Shown here piece after piece: positions 51,138 through 61,265 of a stretch of DNA of 64,000 nucleotides (position 1 is its first letter; each line of letters opens with the position of its first letter). Where the stretch lies: positions 1 to 64,000 of the forward strand of contig NZ_FOCP01000003.1 in assembly GCF_900110145.1 (NCBI RefSeq), given 5' to 3'. This stretch comes from Nitrosomonas marina. Its GTDB lineage: Bacteria; Pseudomonadota; Gammaproteobacteria; Burkholderiales; Nitrosomonadaceae. The notes under the pieces are model-generated. The model saw nothing but the letters and a program-made list of their open reading frames with translations. It had not been told where the DNA came from and did no database searches. The translations under genes were made by a program, and so were the position numbers.

Positions 51138-51893
51138 ATGTCAACCACACGCATCATTTTTGGGTTTCATGCCGTTATCAGTCGGTTAAGACAACATCCG
51201 GACAGCGTCCGGGAGATCTATGTTGACGCCGGACGCAACGATCAACGTATTCGCAATCTGGCGTCTTTGGCCGAATCCAGACAGGTGCGGCTGATTTTCT
51301 GTGAACACGATCGGCTAGAGAAAATGGCGGGAGGAAATCGGCATCATAGTGTGGCGGCCGTAGTCGATCAGGCAATCTTGGCATCCAACATTGATGATGT
51401 TCTGGATACATTAAACGGTCCGGCCAGACTACTGATACTGGATGGCATACAGGATCCGCATAACCTGGGAGCATGTCTGCGCGTAGCGGACGCTTTTGGT
51501 GTGCATGCCGTCATCGCGCCGAAAGACCGTGCAGTCGGATTGACTGCGACTGTTTACCAGGTATCCAGTGGAGCAGCCGATACTGTGCCTTATATTCCCG
51601 TTACCAATCTGGCGCGGACGATGCGACAGATTAAAGCGCGCGATATCTGGATTGTCGGAACAGCAGACGATGCGGAGCATGATTTGCATGATTTTTCAAT
51701 CCATAGTTCGGTCGCCTGGGTATTCGGTTCCGAAGAGAAAGGGATGAGGCGACTGACGCGGGAAACTTGTGATCAGCTAGTACGCATCCCCATGCAAGGC
51801 GGCGTCGAAAGCCTTAATGTATCGGTCAGTGCGGGTATTTGTTTGTTCGAAACATTTCGCCAACATACGGGAAAAATAAATAACGGAAATTGA
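51138..51893 (+). CDS. rlmB: 23S rRNA (guanosine(2251)-2'-O)-methyltransferase RlmB
   Basis: A 251-residue SPOUT methyltransferase of the TrmH class. The N-terminal RNA-binding domain (MSTTRIIFGFHAVISRL) is followed by the knot with ILDGIQDPHNLGACLRVADA (motif 1), WVFGSEEKGMRRLT (motif 2) and the SAM loop IPMQGGVESLNVSVSAG (motif 3). It modifies G2251 in the ribosomal P-site loop. It lies 53 bases after rnr. Confidence 0.94.
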   Translation: MSTTRIIFGFHAVISRLRQHPDSVREIYVDAGRNDQRIRNLASLAESRQVRLIFCEHDRLEKMAGGNRHHSVAAVVDQAILASNIDDVLDTLNGPARLLILDGIQDPHNLGACLRVADAFGVHAVIAPKDRAVGLTATVYQVSSGAADTVPYIPVTNLARTMRQIKARDIWIVGTADDAEHDLHDFSIHSSVAWVFGSEEKGMRRLTRETCDQLVRIPMQGGVESLNVSVSAGICLFETFRQHTGKINNGN

Positions 51894-52008
51894 AGCCGGA
51901 CAAAAAACAAAATCATGCAACGGCGCAGACAACCGAAGGCAGAGTATATTAAAATATCACCCTGATTAAACCTTAATAAAAATAAAGGAATAGAAACATT
52001 CCATCACT

Positions 52009-53769
52009 ATGGACACAGCAGCGCCCCCGAATTTCAAAGACCACATATCTCAACTGATGCTTCATGCTGTTGAACAGATCACAACCGGCAGTGGGAAACA
52101 ATCCGGTATAGAGATAGTCCGGACCCGGCAAACCGATCACGGCGACTATTCCTGCAATCTCGCCATGCAACTGGCCAAACCGCTCCGAAAAAATCCCCGT
52201 GAAATTGCCGCACTTTTGATTGCAGCATTACCGCCATCACCGTACCTGGAAAAGGTGGAAGTCGCCGGTGCGGGGTTTATCAATTTTTTTATCAAGACAG
52301 CCGCTAAACAGGCCTGTCTTGATAATATCTTACAACGGAGCAGTGCATATGGCACCAGCGATTTCGGCAAGAAGAGAGAGATTCAGGTTGAATTTGTTTC
52401 TGCAAATCCAACCGGACCGCTTCATGTCGGGCATGGGCGAGGAGCCGCTTTTGGCGCGAGCCTTGCGAATGTGCTTTCAGCAGCCGGTTTCACTGTAACA
52501 CGCGAGTATTATGTCAATGACGCCGGGCGCCAGATGGATATTCTGGCGGTCTCAACTTGGTTGCGTTATCTGGAGCTAAACGACATACACATACCATTTC
52601 CAGATAATGCTTACCAGGGCGACTATGTCAAAGTCATGGCACGGCTGATCCATGAAGCGCATGCCGACCGGTACGTGCATCATCCGGAGAAACTGCTGCA
52701 GGGCTTCCCTGCTTCGGCATACGAAACAGCGATAAATACAGACGACTTGCTGGACCGACTCATCGCCAACGCCAAGGCTATTCTTGACCAGGATTACGCC
52801 TACATACATAATTTTGTACTGACCGAACAACTGGGAGACTGCCGCAACGATTTGATGGAATTCGGCGTGTCGTTCGACACTTGGTTTTCTGAACAATCAC
52901 TTTTCGATAACGGTCTGGTAGCACAAGCTGTTCGTGAACTGGAAGAAAAGAAACACCTTTATCGTCAGGATGGTGCCGTCTGGTTTCGCTCCACTGAATT
53001 CGGTGATGAGAAAGATCGCGTAGTACAACGAGAAAACGGTCAGTACACCTATTTTGCTTCGGATATCGCATATCATCTCAACAAATTTGAACGCGGCTTT
53101 GAAACGATTATCAATGTATGGGGAGCCGATCACCATGGTTATATTCCGCGGGTAAAAGCAGCATTGCAGGCATTGGCGCTGGATGCAGACAGGCTTAACA
53201 TCGCTCTGGTACAGTTTGCCGTACTATATAGAAATGGCAAAAAAGCATCCATGTCGACACGATCGGGCGATTTCGTCACACTTCGGGAACTGCGTCAGGA
53301 AGTCGGCAATGACGCTGCACGATTTTTCTACGTGATGCGTAAAAGCGATCAACACCTCGATTTCGATCTTGATTTAGCTAAATCACAAAGTAACGACAAT
53401 CCAGTCTACTATATTCAATATGCCCATGCCCGCATCTGCAGTGTGCTGGAACAGTGGGGTGGCGATATAGCGAGACTAACGAATGCAGATACAAACCTGC
53501 TGGCCAACGCATCCGAACTGGCGTTGCTGCAACGACTGATTGATTTTCCCGATATCATCATTGCAGCCGCGGAGGAATTCTCACCCCATCTGATTGCGTT
53601 CTATTTGAGAGAACTGGCCAGCGAATTTCATAGTTACTATAATTCTACGCATTTCCTGGTAACAAATATTCCTCTTATGGAAGCTCGCCTTGTGTTGATT
53701 ACAGCAATCCGGCAAGTATTGAGAAATGGACTGGCATTACTGGGTGTCGGCGCTCCGGAAAAGATGTAG
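52009..53769 (+). CDS. argS: arginyl-tRNA synthetase
   Basis: Class I synthetase of 586 residues. The N-terminal ArgRS domain is present, then the HIGH motif as ANPTGPLHVGHGRG, the YVNDAGRQMDIL segment, and the KMSKS-like loop in the form KKASMSTRSGDF, as is common in this enzyme. The C-terminal DALR anticodon-binding domain ends the protein (QVLRNGLALLGV). No neighbouring gene points to special control. Confidence 0.95.
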   Translation: MDTAAPPNFKDHISQLMLHAVEQITTGSGKQSGIEIVRTRQTDHGDYSCNLAMQLAKPLRKNPREIAALLIAALPPSPYLEKVEVAGAGFINFFIKTAAKQACLDNILQRSSAYGTSDFGKKREIQVEFVSANPTGPLHVGHGRGAAFGASLANVLSAAGFTVTREYYVNDAGRQMDILAVSTWLRYLELNDIHIPFPDNAYQGDYVKVMARLIHEAHADRYVHHPEKLLQGFPASAYETAINTDDLLDRLIANAKAILDQDYAYIHNFVLTEQLGDCRNDLMEFGVSFDTWFSEQSLFDNGLVAQAVRELEEKKHLYRQDGAVWFRSTEFGDEKDRVVQRENGQYTYFASDIAYHLNKFERGFETIINVWGADHHGYIPRVKAALQALALDADRLNIALVQFAVLYRNGKKASMSTRSGDFVTLRELRQEVGNDAARFFYVMRKSDQHLDFDLDLAKSQSNDNPVYYIQYAHARICSVLEQWGGDIARLTNADTNLLANASELALLQRLIDFPDIIIAAAEEFSPHLIAFYLRELASEFHSYYNSTHFLVTNIPLMEARLVLITAIRQVLRNGLALLGVGAPEKM

Positions 53770-53798
53770 GTTGTTTTTAAAAAGGACAAAACAGATTT

Positions 53799-54485
53799 AT
53801 GAGCCGTGACTATAAATCCCGCAAATCCGCATCATCCAGAAGCGGCAAGGGCGCCCTGTTGCTGGGTATCTTTATCGGTTATACACTGGGCATTATCAGC
53901 GCCATTGGCATCTGGTTTTATCTGGAACAGGCACCCAGCCCCTTTTTAACGGAACATCAGATAAGCGAACATCGCGGCGTACATGACGATCCCGACAACA
54001 GTAAAGGACAGGATGAGACAATCGAAGCACGCTCGGAAAATACTGCGAAAGTGGATGAAAAATTGCAGTTTGACTTCTATAACATTTTGCCAGGCGATGA
54101 CGAATCCACCTTGCTAGACGAGCCACCTCTGGTAACTCAAGAGCAACCACAGATCATTGAAAAACCTAAACCTGCCCCTACTCCACCCGTTTCGTTGCCG
54201 CAACCGATTCCAGCCAGGGAAAAACAGATTCAACCAGCTCAGGCTATTACAGAAACCTATTATCTTCAGGTTGGTTCGTTTCGCAGCAATGCTGATGCAG
54301 ATAATCTCAAGGCAAGGCTTGCGATGTTGGGCGTGTTTGCGTCGGTGCAATCTGCCGATTTGTCCGAAAAGGGGATCTGGTATCGGGTACGGGTTGGTCC
54401 TTTCACTCAAAAATCCCGCGTCGATCAGATGCATCACACCTTGCGGGAAAACGGCATAGAAGCACAGTTTATCAAAACCCAGTAA
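53799..54485 (+). CDS. SPOR-domain membrane protein (FtsN-like)
   Basis: A 228-residue bitopic protein. A basic cytoplasmic start (MSRDYKSRKSASS), one membrane helix (about 22-45), a variable Pro/Gln-rich linker, and a C-terminal SPOR domain (about 150-228: TETYYLQVGSFRSNADADNL to GPFTQKSRVDQMHHTL). SPOR domains bind denuded peptidoglycan at division sites. The order argS-SPOR-dsbA is common in betaproteobacteria. FtsN-like is the likely role, but the essential part of FtsN is not defined by clear motifs here. Confidence 0.85.
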   Translation: MSRDYKSRKSASSRSGKGALLLGIFIGYTLGIISAIGIWFYLEQAPSPFLTEHQISEHRGVHDDPDNSKGQDETIEARSENTAKVDEKLQFDFYNILPGDDESTLLDEPPLVTQEQPQIIEKPKPAPTPPVSLPQPIPAREKQIQPAQAITETYYLQVGSFRSNADADNLKARLAMLGVFASVQSADLSEKGIWYRVRVGPFTQKSRVDQMHHTLRENGIEAQFIKTQ

Positions 54486-54540
54486 TACATACGGATTGAT
54501 TTCTTATCAATTTACTTCACATATCAAGGTGAGCAAGCAT

Positions 54541-55179
54541 ATGAACAGACTGATTACCGTGTTGAACGTTTTTTTTGGAATCATATTATTGAGTACGAGC
54601 GGTGTTCATGCCGAGATTGTAGCCGGACGCGATTACAAGATATTACAAAACCCTCAACCCACACAGAACAATGAACGTATCGAGGTAATTGAATTTTTCT
54701 GGTACGGCTGTCCGCACTGCAACAGTCTGCATCCACATATAAAGACCTGGCTGAAAAACAAACCGGACGATGTCGACTTTCGCTATGTGCCTGCTATTTT
54801 CAGAAACAACTGGATACCGGGCGCCAAAACGTTTTACACCATCGTAGCAATGAATGAACTCGAAACAATGCACGACAGAGTGTATGACGCCATTCACCGT
54901 GACAAAATCGATCTCAGTGACGAATCCGTCCTGTTTAATTGGATCGATCGACAAGGCATTGATAAGGATAAATTTATCAATATTTACCAATCTTTTACCA
55001 TACAGAACCAGGTTGCCCGCACAAATCAAATGATGCGACAGTACCAGTTGACCGGCGTTCCGGCATTTGTCGTTGAAGGACAATATCTAACCAGCGGCAA
55101 AAAGGGTGGAACACCACAAGACACCATGCAAACACTGAATGCAGTTATAGATATGGTGCGAAACACAAAGACACCCTAA
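54541..55179 (+). CDS. dsbA: periplasmic thiol:disulfide interchange protein DsbA
   Basis: A 212-residue exported oxidoreductase with a signal peptide (cleavage near VHA at about residue 22), a thioredoxin fold with inserted helices, active site CPHC in FFWYGCPHCNSLHPH, and the cis-proline motif GVPAFVVEG. It makes disulfide bonds in the periplasm, probably reoxidised by a DsbB elsewhere. ATG 54541 fits the signal peptide; an upstream in-frame start at 54496 would spoil it. It follows the SPOR gene by 55 bases. Confidence 0.93.
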   Translation: MNRLITVLNVFFGIILLSTSGVHAEIVAGRDYKILQNPQPTQNNERIEVIEFFWYGCPHCNSLHPHIKTWLKNKPDDVDFRYVPAIFRNNWIPGAKTFYTIVAMNELETMHDRVYDAIHRDKIDLSDESVLFNWIDRQGIDKDKFINIYQSFTIQNQVARTNQMMRQYQLTGVPAFVVEGQYLTSGKKGGTPQDTMQTLNAVIDMVRNTKTP

Positions 55180-55640
55180 AGCTTTTCTTGACACAAGATA
55201 CAGACTGGATGCCGCGCACAAATCCAGTATTACAACCCTTTTGGAAAAGCAAAATTATCAATGCCTCATCAAAAAATATTTTGATGAGGCTGTTTCCGAA
55301 GCATGAAACCTGATTATCCGAACACCAGCGCGAAAAAAATGCCTGCAGTAACTATGAAGGAAATGTATTACACTCATCTATTGGTACTGCCTGCTTGAGC
55401 TGAATCAACCCTGCCGGAATCATACCGGTTGAAAAGCCACATTCATCGTTTTCATCAACTCGTTGCTTGAAATTTTATGCCAGTGTCATGGCCCACAACA
55501 CAGAGAATCATCAGTAGCAACTATTTTGGAAAAAATAGTATAAGGTGATTTTGCCGTCATTTTCCGGCTTATTTGACCGATAGGTTCGGAGCTGTATCGT
55601 ATATAAAGATACTGGCATAATTTTGGCGTATCTGTAACGC
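55180..55640. other. spacer between dsbA and the HDOD gene, with a hairpin
   Basis: About 460 bases with no gene seen. A perfect 12-bp inverted repeat at 55263-55290 (GCCTCATCAAAA, AATA, TTTTGATGAGGC) could end the argS-SPOR-dsbA transcript, although a short T-run is lacking. TTGACC near 55573 is a -35-like box for the downstream gene. Confidence 0.5.
55263..55290. terminator. 12-bp perfect hairpin after dsbA
   Basis: GCCTCATCAAAA and TTTTGATGAGGC with an AATA loop. The stem is perfect; the following sequence is TGTTTCC, so the U-tract is weak. Terminator or transcript-end stabiliser. Confidence 0.6.
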
Positions 55641-57344
55641 ATGCTGAGACGCCAGCCTTTATTAATCACTGGTTTGTCAGATCTTAATTCCAATGGGCAT
55701 GACATAATAGCAACAATGGCAGCAAAACTGAATTTTGCAGAAAATTTATCGAGCGAGACTTCCTCTAATTTAAAAATGATTGAAAACGAAAGCTATAGCG
55801 GTAGAGCGAATACGTTAGAGGATGATTTATTAGCAACTATTCGCAGTGACCAGGACCTGCCCGCTTTAGGGGCTTCGATAGCACAGATCATTCAATTATC
55901 TTCTTCTGACGATGAGTCCATACGCAAACTGACCTACTTTGTACTATCAGACGTTTCTCTGACCCAGAAAATACTCCGGCTTTCCAATTCGGTATCCTTT
56001 CGCACTGTATCCAACAAGGCAATAACGAGTGTCAGTAAAGCTATTTTTCTACTGGGATTTAATACAGTCAAGACATGTGCACTGGCGGTACTGCTTGTTG
56101 ACGGAATGTCGGAAAAGAAAGCCAAACATGTCCGCCATGAACTGATATATGCGCTGGCAACCAGTATGGTAGGCCGCGAGCTTGCCCGGCGCAGCCGCTT
56201 CAGTGATGCAGAGGAGGTCGCAGTTGCTGCACTATTTAAAAATATCGGTCGTTTATTGCTGGCTGTATATTATCCTGAACTCTATCAGGAAATAACGGCC
56301 TTGATCCAACAAGGCTCTCACACACCTTCACAGGCTTACAGGCAGATACTTCGATTTGATCTGGATAATTTCGCCGGGAAAGTCATGCAGGAATGGGAAA
56401 TTCCCGAACGTATTATCAACACGTTAACAGTTAGACCGGTAGATATTTTTCAACCACCCAAAAGCAAACTTGAATGGATGCAGCAGGTCGTTGAGTTCAG
56501 CCACAAAACTGTTCCCCTGATACTTAGTCAAGAAGAATCACTTAACACTAATTTGGCAAATACACTGTTGCATCGTTTCGGTAAGGCACTTGACCTCAAC
56601 AAGGTCAAGTTGAATGCATTAATAACACATGCGTCCAACGAAACAAAAGCGTTTGAAATTAATGTCGGTTTAAGTTCCTCCGATCAAAACAGGGAAATCA
56701 GGAGAAGTCCGGATACGCTTGAATTAAACCTTGAAACTGAAGAACACTTGCTCAAAGAACTGACGTTTGCGCTTGAACAAAATGAAGAGACCTCGGACAT
56801 ACAGCGTTACCCCAGTGGTAAACCGTATAATGCAGCCAAGCTGCTACTGACCGGAATTCAGGATGCCACAGAAGTTATGGCCTCGGGCAGATACCAGTTG
56901 AGCGACCTGATTACATTGATTCTGGAAACCTTTTATAATAGCCTAGGGTTTCGTTTCATAACGCTATGCTTACGCGATCAGGAAAGAGGCCTTTACCGTG
57001 CACGCAGCTCGCTTGGCAGCAACTATCTGGGACTCCAGAAAGCATTTACATTCCCGCTCGCAGCATCTACTGATTTATTCCACTTAGCAATGAAACAAAA
57101 TGTAGATTTGATTATTTCAGACGCATCCATTGGTAAAGTACGTAATCTGCAGCCGCAATGGCATTTGGATTTATTGCCGGACGCGCGCAGTTTTATTGTG
57201 CTGCCTCTGGTGTTGAATGAAAAAAGGATCGGATTATTTTATGCAGACCGTCTGCTTGAAGCGCCCGAAGGTGTATCATCAGAAGAAATGCGACTCATCA
57301 AAACACTGAAAGCTCAGGTGATTACGGCGTTGCATACGAGATAA
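55641..57344 (+). CDS. HDOD and GAF domain signalling protein
   Basis: A 567-residue soluble protein. An HDOD domain at about 70-280 has the family's LPALGASIAQIIQL start, VLSDVSLTQKILRLSNS and helical core, but lacks the metal-binding HD pair. A GAF-like domain follows at about 400-560 (YQLSDLITLILETFYNSLGF, SFIVLPLVLNEKRIGLFYAD). Such proteins are linked to signal transduction and stress or motility control; the ligand is unknown. The start is uncertain: ATG 55641 or ATG 55716, neither with a good ribosome site. It lies 31 bases before gmk. Confidence 0.8.
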   Translation: MLRRQPLLITGLSDLNSNGHDIIATMAAKLNFAENLSSETSSNLKMIENESYSGRANTLEDDLLATIRSDQDLPALGASIAQIIQLSSSDDESIRKLTYFVLSDVSLTQKILRLSNSVSFRTVSNKAITSVSKAIFLLGFNTVKTCALAVLLVDGMSEKKAKHVRHELIYALATSMVGRELARRSRFSDAEEVAVAALFKNIGRLLLAVYYPELYQEITALIQQGSHTPSQAYRQILRFDLDNFAGKVMQEWEIPERIINTLTVRPVDIFQPPKSKLEWMQQVVEFSHKTVPLILSQEESLNTNLANTLLHRFGKALDLNKVKLNALITHASNETKAFEINVGLSSSDQNREIRRSPDTLELNLETEEHLLKELTFALEQNEETSDIQRYPSGKPYNAAKLLLTGIQDATEVMASGRYQLSDLITLILETFYNSLGFRFITLCLRDQERGLYRARSSLGSNYLGLQKAFTFPLAASTDLFHLAMKQNVDLIISDASIGKVRNLQPQWHLDLLPDARSFIVLPLVLNEKRIGLFYADRLLEAPEGVSSEEMRLIKTLKAQVITALHTR

Positions 57345-57375
57345 GCTTTCTCTGAAACAGGAATAACATACGATT

Positions 57376-57999
57376 ATGGCCACGTCTACAAATTCAGGTT
57401 GTTTGTTTATTATTAGCGCACCCTCAGGTACAGGAAAAACAAGTTTGATCAGAGCGTTATTAAAAAGAGATACGCACCTCAAACTATCGATTTCGTATAC
57501 CTCACGTCCACGGCGCCCTGCAGAAGTTGAAGGACGTGATTACCACTTTATCAGCGAAGATATTTTTAAACAGATGCAGATACGTGGAGAATTTCTTGAG
57601 TGCGCCGAGGTCTATGGCAACCTGTATGGCACCTCAAAAAAATGGATTGACGCAGCTATAGCAGCAGGACAGGATATTGTACTTGAAATCGATTGCCAGG
57701 GAGCTGCACAGGTTCGTCGTTTTTTTTCAAATGCCATTGGTATTTTTATTTTACCGCCTTCTTGCACTACGCTTGAAAAGCGATTGGTTTCGCGTGATCA
57801 GGATGAAGCAGATGTGATAAAAAAACGGCTTGAAGCTGTCCGTGAAGAAGTCAGTCACGTGAATGAATTCGACTATGTTATTATTAACGACGAATTGGAA
57901 AAAGCAGCGAATAATCTGGTTTGTATCGTCAATGCAGAGCGTCTGAGAAGGGAACGTCAGATTAAAAAGCACCAGACACTGATTACACAATTAACATAA
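57376..57999 (+). CDS. gmk: guanylate kinase
   Basis: Phosphorylates GMP to GDP. The 207 residues show the P-loop SAPSGTGKTSL (about 13-23), the GMP-binding SYTSRPRRPAEVEGRDYHF and the LEIDCQGAAQVRR segment. The gmk-rpoZ-spoT order is standard in proteobacteria and links guanine nucleotide supply with (p)ppGpp metabolism. Confidence 0.96.
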   Translation: MATSTNSGCLFIISAPSGTGKTSLIRALLKRDTHLKLSISYTSRPRRPAEVEGRDYHFISEDIFKQMQIRGEFLECAEVYGNLYGTSKKWIDAAIAAGQDIVLEIDCQGAAQVRRFFSNAIGIFILPPSCTTLEKRLVSRDQDEADVIKKRLEAVREEVSHVNEFDYVIINDELEKAANNLVCIVNAERLRRERQIKKHQTLITQLT

Positions 58000-58052
58000 A
58001 AATTTATTTTTAACGATAACACTATTCTTATCAATTCTTTGAAATTAATATT

Positions 58053-58259
58053 ATGGCACGCATAACCGTAGATGATTGTTTGACAAAAATACCGAATCGT
58101 TTTGACATGACACTGGCTGCAACGGCCCGCGCAAGACAACTGGCAATTGGCGCTTCGCCCATGATTGAATCAGCTCGCGACAAACCTACTGTGATAGCGT
58201 TGCGCGAACTTGCCCAGGGTAAATTCGATATGGATATATTAAATCCGAAAAATCTATAG
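58053..58259 (+). CDS. rpoZ: RNA polymerase omega subunit
   Basis: A 68-residue subunit that helps assemble the core enzyme and is part of the (p)ppGpp site. The conserved [28 protein letters not shown] and [14 protein letters not shown] are all present. It lies between gmk and the (p)ppGpp synthetase gene, as in many proteobacteria. Confidence 0.96.
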   Translation: MARITVDDCLTKIPNRFDMTLAATARARQLAIGASPMIESARDKPTVIALRELAQGKFDMDILNPKNL

Positions 58260-58357
58260 CGTTACAAGCGAATAGCCCACCTTCACATTGCTATTCGTTT
58301 TTTTCGAACTGTCGACCGTTTCACAACTTCACTCATTTAATCAAGTCGTTCACACCA

Positions 58358-60460
58358 ATGCTTGAAGCCGAGTTATTGTTTTCCGAAGCTGCTCTGTATC
58401 TGAGACCGGAAGATGTTTCTCAGCTGAAAAACGCGTATACCTTTGGCCATGGAGCACACTCTGGTCAATACAGAAAATCGGGCGAGCCCTATATCTCTCA
58501 TCCACTAGCAGTTGCCCGAATTTTAGGCGAGCTGCATATGGACGCACCTACACTAACTGCGGCACTGCTCCATGATGTCGTGGAAGACACGGATATTTCC
58601 AAAGAAGAAATCAGCGAACGATTTGGCGAGTCCGTTGCGGAACTGGTTGATGGCGTTTCCAAACTGGATAAAATCCAATTCCAGACTCAAGCCGAAGCGC
58701 AGGCTGAGAATTTTCGCAAAATGTTTCTGGCCATGGCGCAAGATGTGCGGGTCATTTTGATTAAGCTGGCCGACAGATTGCATAACATGCAGACACTGGA
58801 TGTTATGCGAACTGAGAAACAACGAAGCATTGCCCGTGAAACACTGGAAATTTATGCGCCTATCGCCCATCGCCTGGGATTAAACAAGATTTACCAGGAA
58901 TTACAGGAACTGGGGTTTCGTTATTCACATCCATTACGCTATCGCGTGCTGGTCAAAGCAACCCGAGCGGCTCGCGGTAATCGCCGGGAGGTAGTCGGAA
59001 AAATTCAGAATGCCATTATAAACAAGTTAAAAGATGCTGGGCTTGAGGCACATGTTCACGGGCGTGAAAAACACATTTACAGCATTTACAAAAAAATGGC
59101 GGAAAAGCAGCTGTCATTTTCTGAGGTGCTTGATATTTACGGATTCCGCGTGATTGTCAAGGATGCTCCCTCCTGCTATGTCGCACTGGGCGCATTACAT
59201 GGTTTATACAGACCGATTCCTGGAAAATTCAAGGATTATATCGCAATCCCAAAAGCGAACGGATATCAATCGCTGCACAGTACCCTGCTCGGCCCTTTTG
59301 GCATTCCAATTGAAATACAAATCCGTACGTCGGAAATGCACCGAATCTCAGAAAACGGTGTCGCGTCCCACTGGCTATACAAGAGTACCGATACAAATCT
59401 CAACGATTTGCATATGAAAACGCATCAATGGCTGCAAAGCCTGCTGGAAATTTTAAGCGACTCGGCCGATTCGATGGAGTTCATGGAACATCTGAAAATA
59501 GATTTATTCCCGGGCGACGTCTATGTCTTCACGCCACAGGGCAAGATTCTGACACTACCGAGACGTTCGACAGCTGTGGATTTTGCATACGCGATTCACT
59601 CCGATATCGGTAATTGCTGTGTTGCCGCAAAAATCAACGGCGAGAACGCTCCGCTGCGCAGTGAACTGAAAAACGGTGATCGTGTAGAAATCATAACTGC
59701 ACCTTACGCAAAACCCAACCCATCATGGCTGAGCTATGTTGTTACAGGTAGAGCACGCTCTCAGATCAGACATTTTCTTAAAACCATACAGTTCGACGAG
59801 TCTGTTGAATTGGGTGAGCGCATGTTAAACCAAGCGTTGCTTGCTTTAAATGTAGAGCCCGACCTGATCAGTGAAGCACAATGGGAAAAACTGGTTCGCG
59901 ACAGCGGCTTCAAATCAAAAAAAGCGCTGTTGGCTGATCTGGCGCTGGGTAAGCAATTACCTGTGGTAATCGCCAAACGACTGATTTCTCCGCTTGAATC
60001 GGTTAAAAATGAGCAGTTACCCAGCGATCCGATTACAATCCTTGGTACAGAGGGTCTGACAGTTCAGTTTGCCAAGTGCTGTCATCCGATACCCGGCGAC
60101 GTTATTGTCGGATTGATTAAAAAAGATCACGGACTTGTCATTCATGCCCATCATTGCTCGATTATCGCACATGCGCAGAAAAATCCGGAAAATTATCTGG
60201 ATGTCACTTGGGGTAAACAGATCACCCGAACATTCGAAGTCAAGATCAAGATTGTTGCTGCAAACAAACACGGCGTTCTGGCTCGAATTGCAGCGGCGAT
60301 TGCAAAAACCGAAACCAATATAGATGATATTGCCATGGAGAGCGAAAAAGACTACACCGCCATGGGATTTATCCTGCAGGTAAAAAGTCGGTATCATTTG
60401 GCTCAGGTAATGCGTAGTTTGCGTCGTATCAAGGAAGTCGCAAAAATCATACGCACATGA
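58358..60460 (+). CDS. spoT: bifunctional (p)ppGpp synthetase/hydrolase, SpoT type
   Basis: A 700-residue regulator that makes and breaks (p)ppGpp. The hydrolase domain has its intact histidine-aspartate motif (ALLHDVVEDTDIS, with YISHPLA before it), so hydrolysis should work. The synthetase domain (DIYGFRVIVKD, PKANGYQSLHSTLLGP), TGS domain (VFTPQGKILTLPRRSTAVDFAY) and C-terminal ACT domain (IVAANKHGVLARIAAAIA) follow. It lies in the gmk-rpoZ-spoT operon. The presence of both activities on one protein makes SpoT/Rel the better name than RelA. Confidence 0.94.
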   Translation: MLEAELLFSEAALYLRPEDVSQLKNAYTFGHGAHSGQYRKSGEPYISHPLAVARILGELHMDAPTLTAALLHDVVEDTDISKEEISERFGESVAELVDGVSKLDKIQFQTQAEAQAENFRKMFLAMAQDVRVILIKLADRLHNMQTLDVMRTEKQRSIARETLEIYAPIAHRLGLNKIYQELQELGFRYSHPLRYRVLVKATRAARGNRREVVGKIQNAIINKLKDAGLEAHVHGREKHIYSIYKKMAEKQLSFSEVLDIYGFRVIVKDAPSCYVALGALHGLYRPIPGKFKDYIAIPKANGYQSLHSTLLGPFGIPIEIQIRTSEMHRISENGVASHWLYKSTDTNLNDLHMKTHQWLQSLLEILSDSADSMEFMEHLKIDLFPGDVYVFTPQGKILTLPRRSTAVDFAYAIHSDIGNCCVAAKINGENAPLRSELKNGDRVEIITAPYAKPNPSWLSYVVTGRARSQIRHFLKTIQFDESVELGERMLNQALLALNVEPDLISEAQWEKLVRDSGFKSKKALLADLALGKQLPVVIAKRLISPLESVKNEQLPSDPITILGTEGLTVQFAKCCHPIPGDVIVGLIKKDHGLVIHAHHCSIIAHAQKNPENYLDVTWGKQITRTFEVKIKIVAANKHGVLARIAAAIAKTETNIDDIAMESEKDYTAMGFILQVKSRYHLAQVMRSLRRIKEVAKIIRT

Positions 60461-60494
60461 GCATACCCTGCTGCCGTAACCGTATGACCGTGAA

Positions 60495-61265
60495 TCACTC
60501 GACCAACATACGCCTTGCCGGGTCCTGGCGATAAAACAATGCCAACTGCTCGTAGACGGCAGCAAAGTACTGCTTGAGAATCAAAGGCGACTCAAAAAAA
60601 ACTTCGCTCATTACAGCAAAAAACTCTGCAGGACTCTCGGCCGCATAAGCATCAATAACCGTATCACAGTCTCGTTCAACCTGGCTGCAGAACGCTGCAT
60701 AAGCCTGACTGAATACATCATGCCAGGTTTGCATGCTCATATCAGCATGTAATGGCGGACAACCGTTTGCGCCTTCATGCCGCATATCCAGTTTATGCGC
60801 AAACTCGTGAATAATGACATTATGAGCGGACCCGGTATGCATGCTTGTATTCTCCGGCCAGGTTAAAATAACCGGGCCCGACAGCCAGGCCTCACCTGAA
60901 GCAATATTCCTCGCATGATGCACAACCCCGATCTCATCAACGTATTCATAATCAAGAATAAACTCTCCCGGATAAACAATTATTTCAATCCAGTCGTCGT
61001 AATAACCCAGATCCAGATTCAGAATCGGAATACATGCCTGCAGTGCAATTGCGACGCGCATTTCATCTGTAATCTCAAGATCATGCGCACCATTGATCAC
61101 TTTCGCGTGCAAAAAAAACAAGACCAGCGCTTGCAGTCGACGCAGATCATCCACATTCATCCCTCTCAGGCAACGCAGATGAGTTACTTTTTGCCAAATA
61201 TGACGCGGAATTTCTTCTCGTTCAAGAATTCGATTACGCCACCATTGATTCAAATGCCAAACCAT
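60495..61265 (-). CDS. mtfA: zinc-dependent peptidase MtfA family
   Basis: A 256-residue cytoplasmic protein. The zinc metallopeptidase motif HEFAHKLD (about residue 148), then AAESPAEFFAVMSEVFFE with the distal Glu ligand, and GEAWLSGPVILTW match MtfA. In E. coli MtfA binds the repressor Mlc and so affects glucose transport; in this organism without an obvious PTS the target is unknown. It converges on spoT and is divergent from cysE. Confidence 0.87.
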   Translation of the reverse strand: MVWHLNQWWRNRILEREEIPRHIWQKVTHLRCLRGMNVDDLRRLQALVLFFLHAKVINGAHDLEITDEMRVAIALQACIPILNLDLGYYDDWIEIIVYPGEFILDYEYVDEIGVVHHARNIASGEAWLSGPVILTWPENTSMHTGSAHNVIIHEFAHKLDMRHEGANGCPPLHADMSMQTWHDVFSQAYAAFCSQVERDCDTVIDAYAAESPAEFFAVMSEVFFESPLILKQYFAAVYEQLALFYRQDPARRMLVE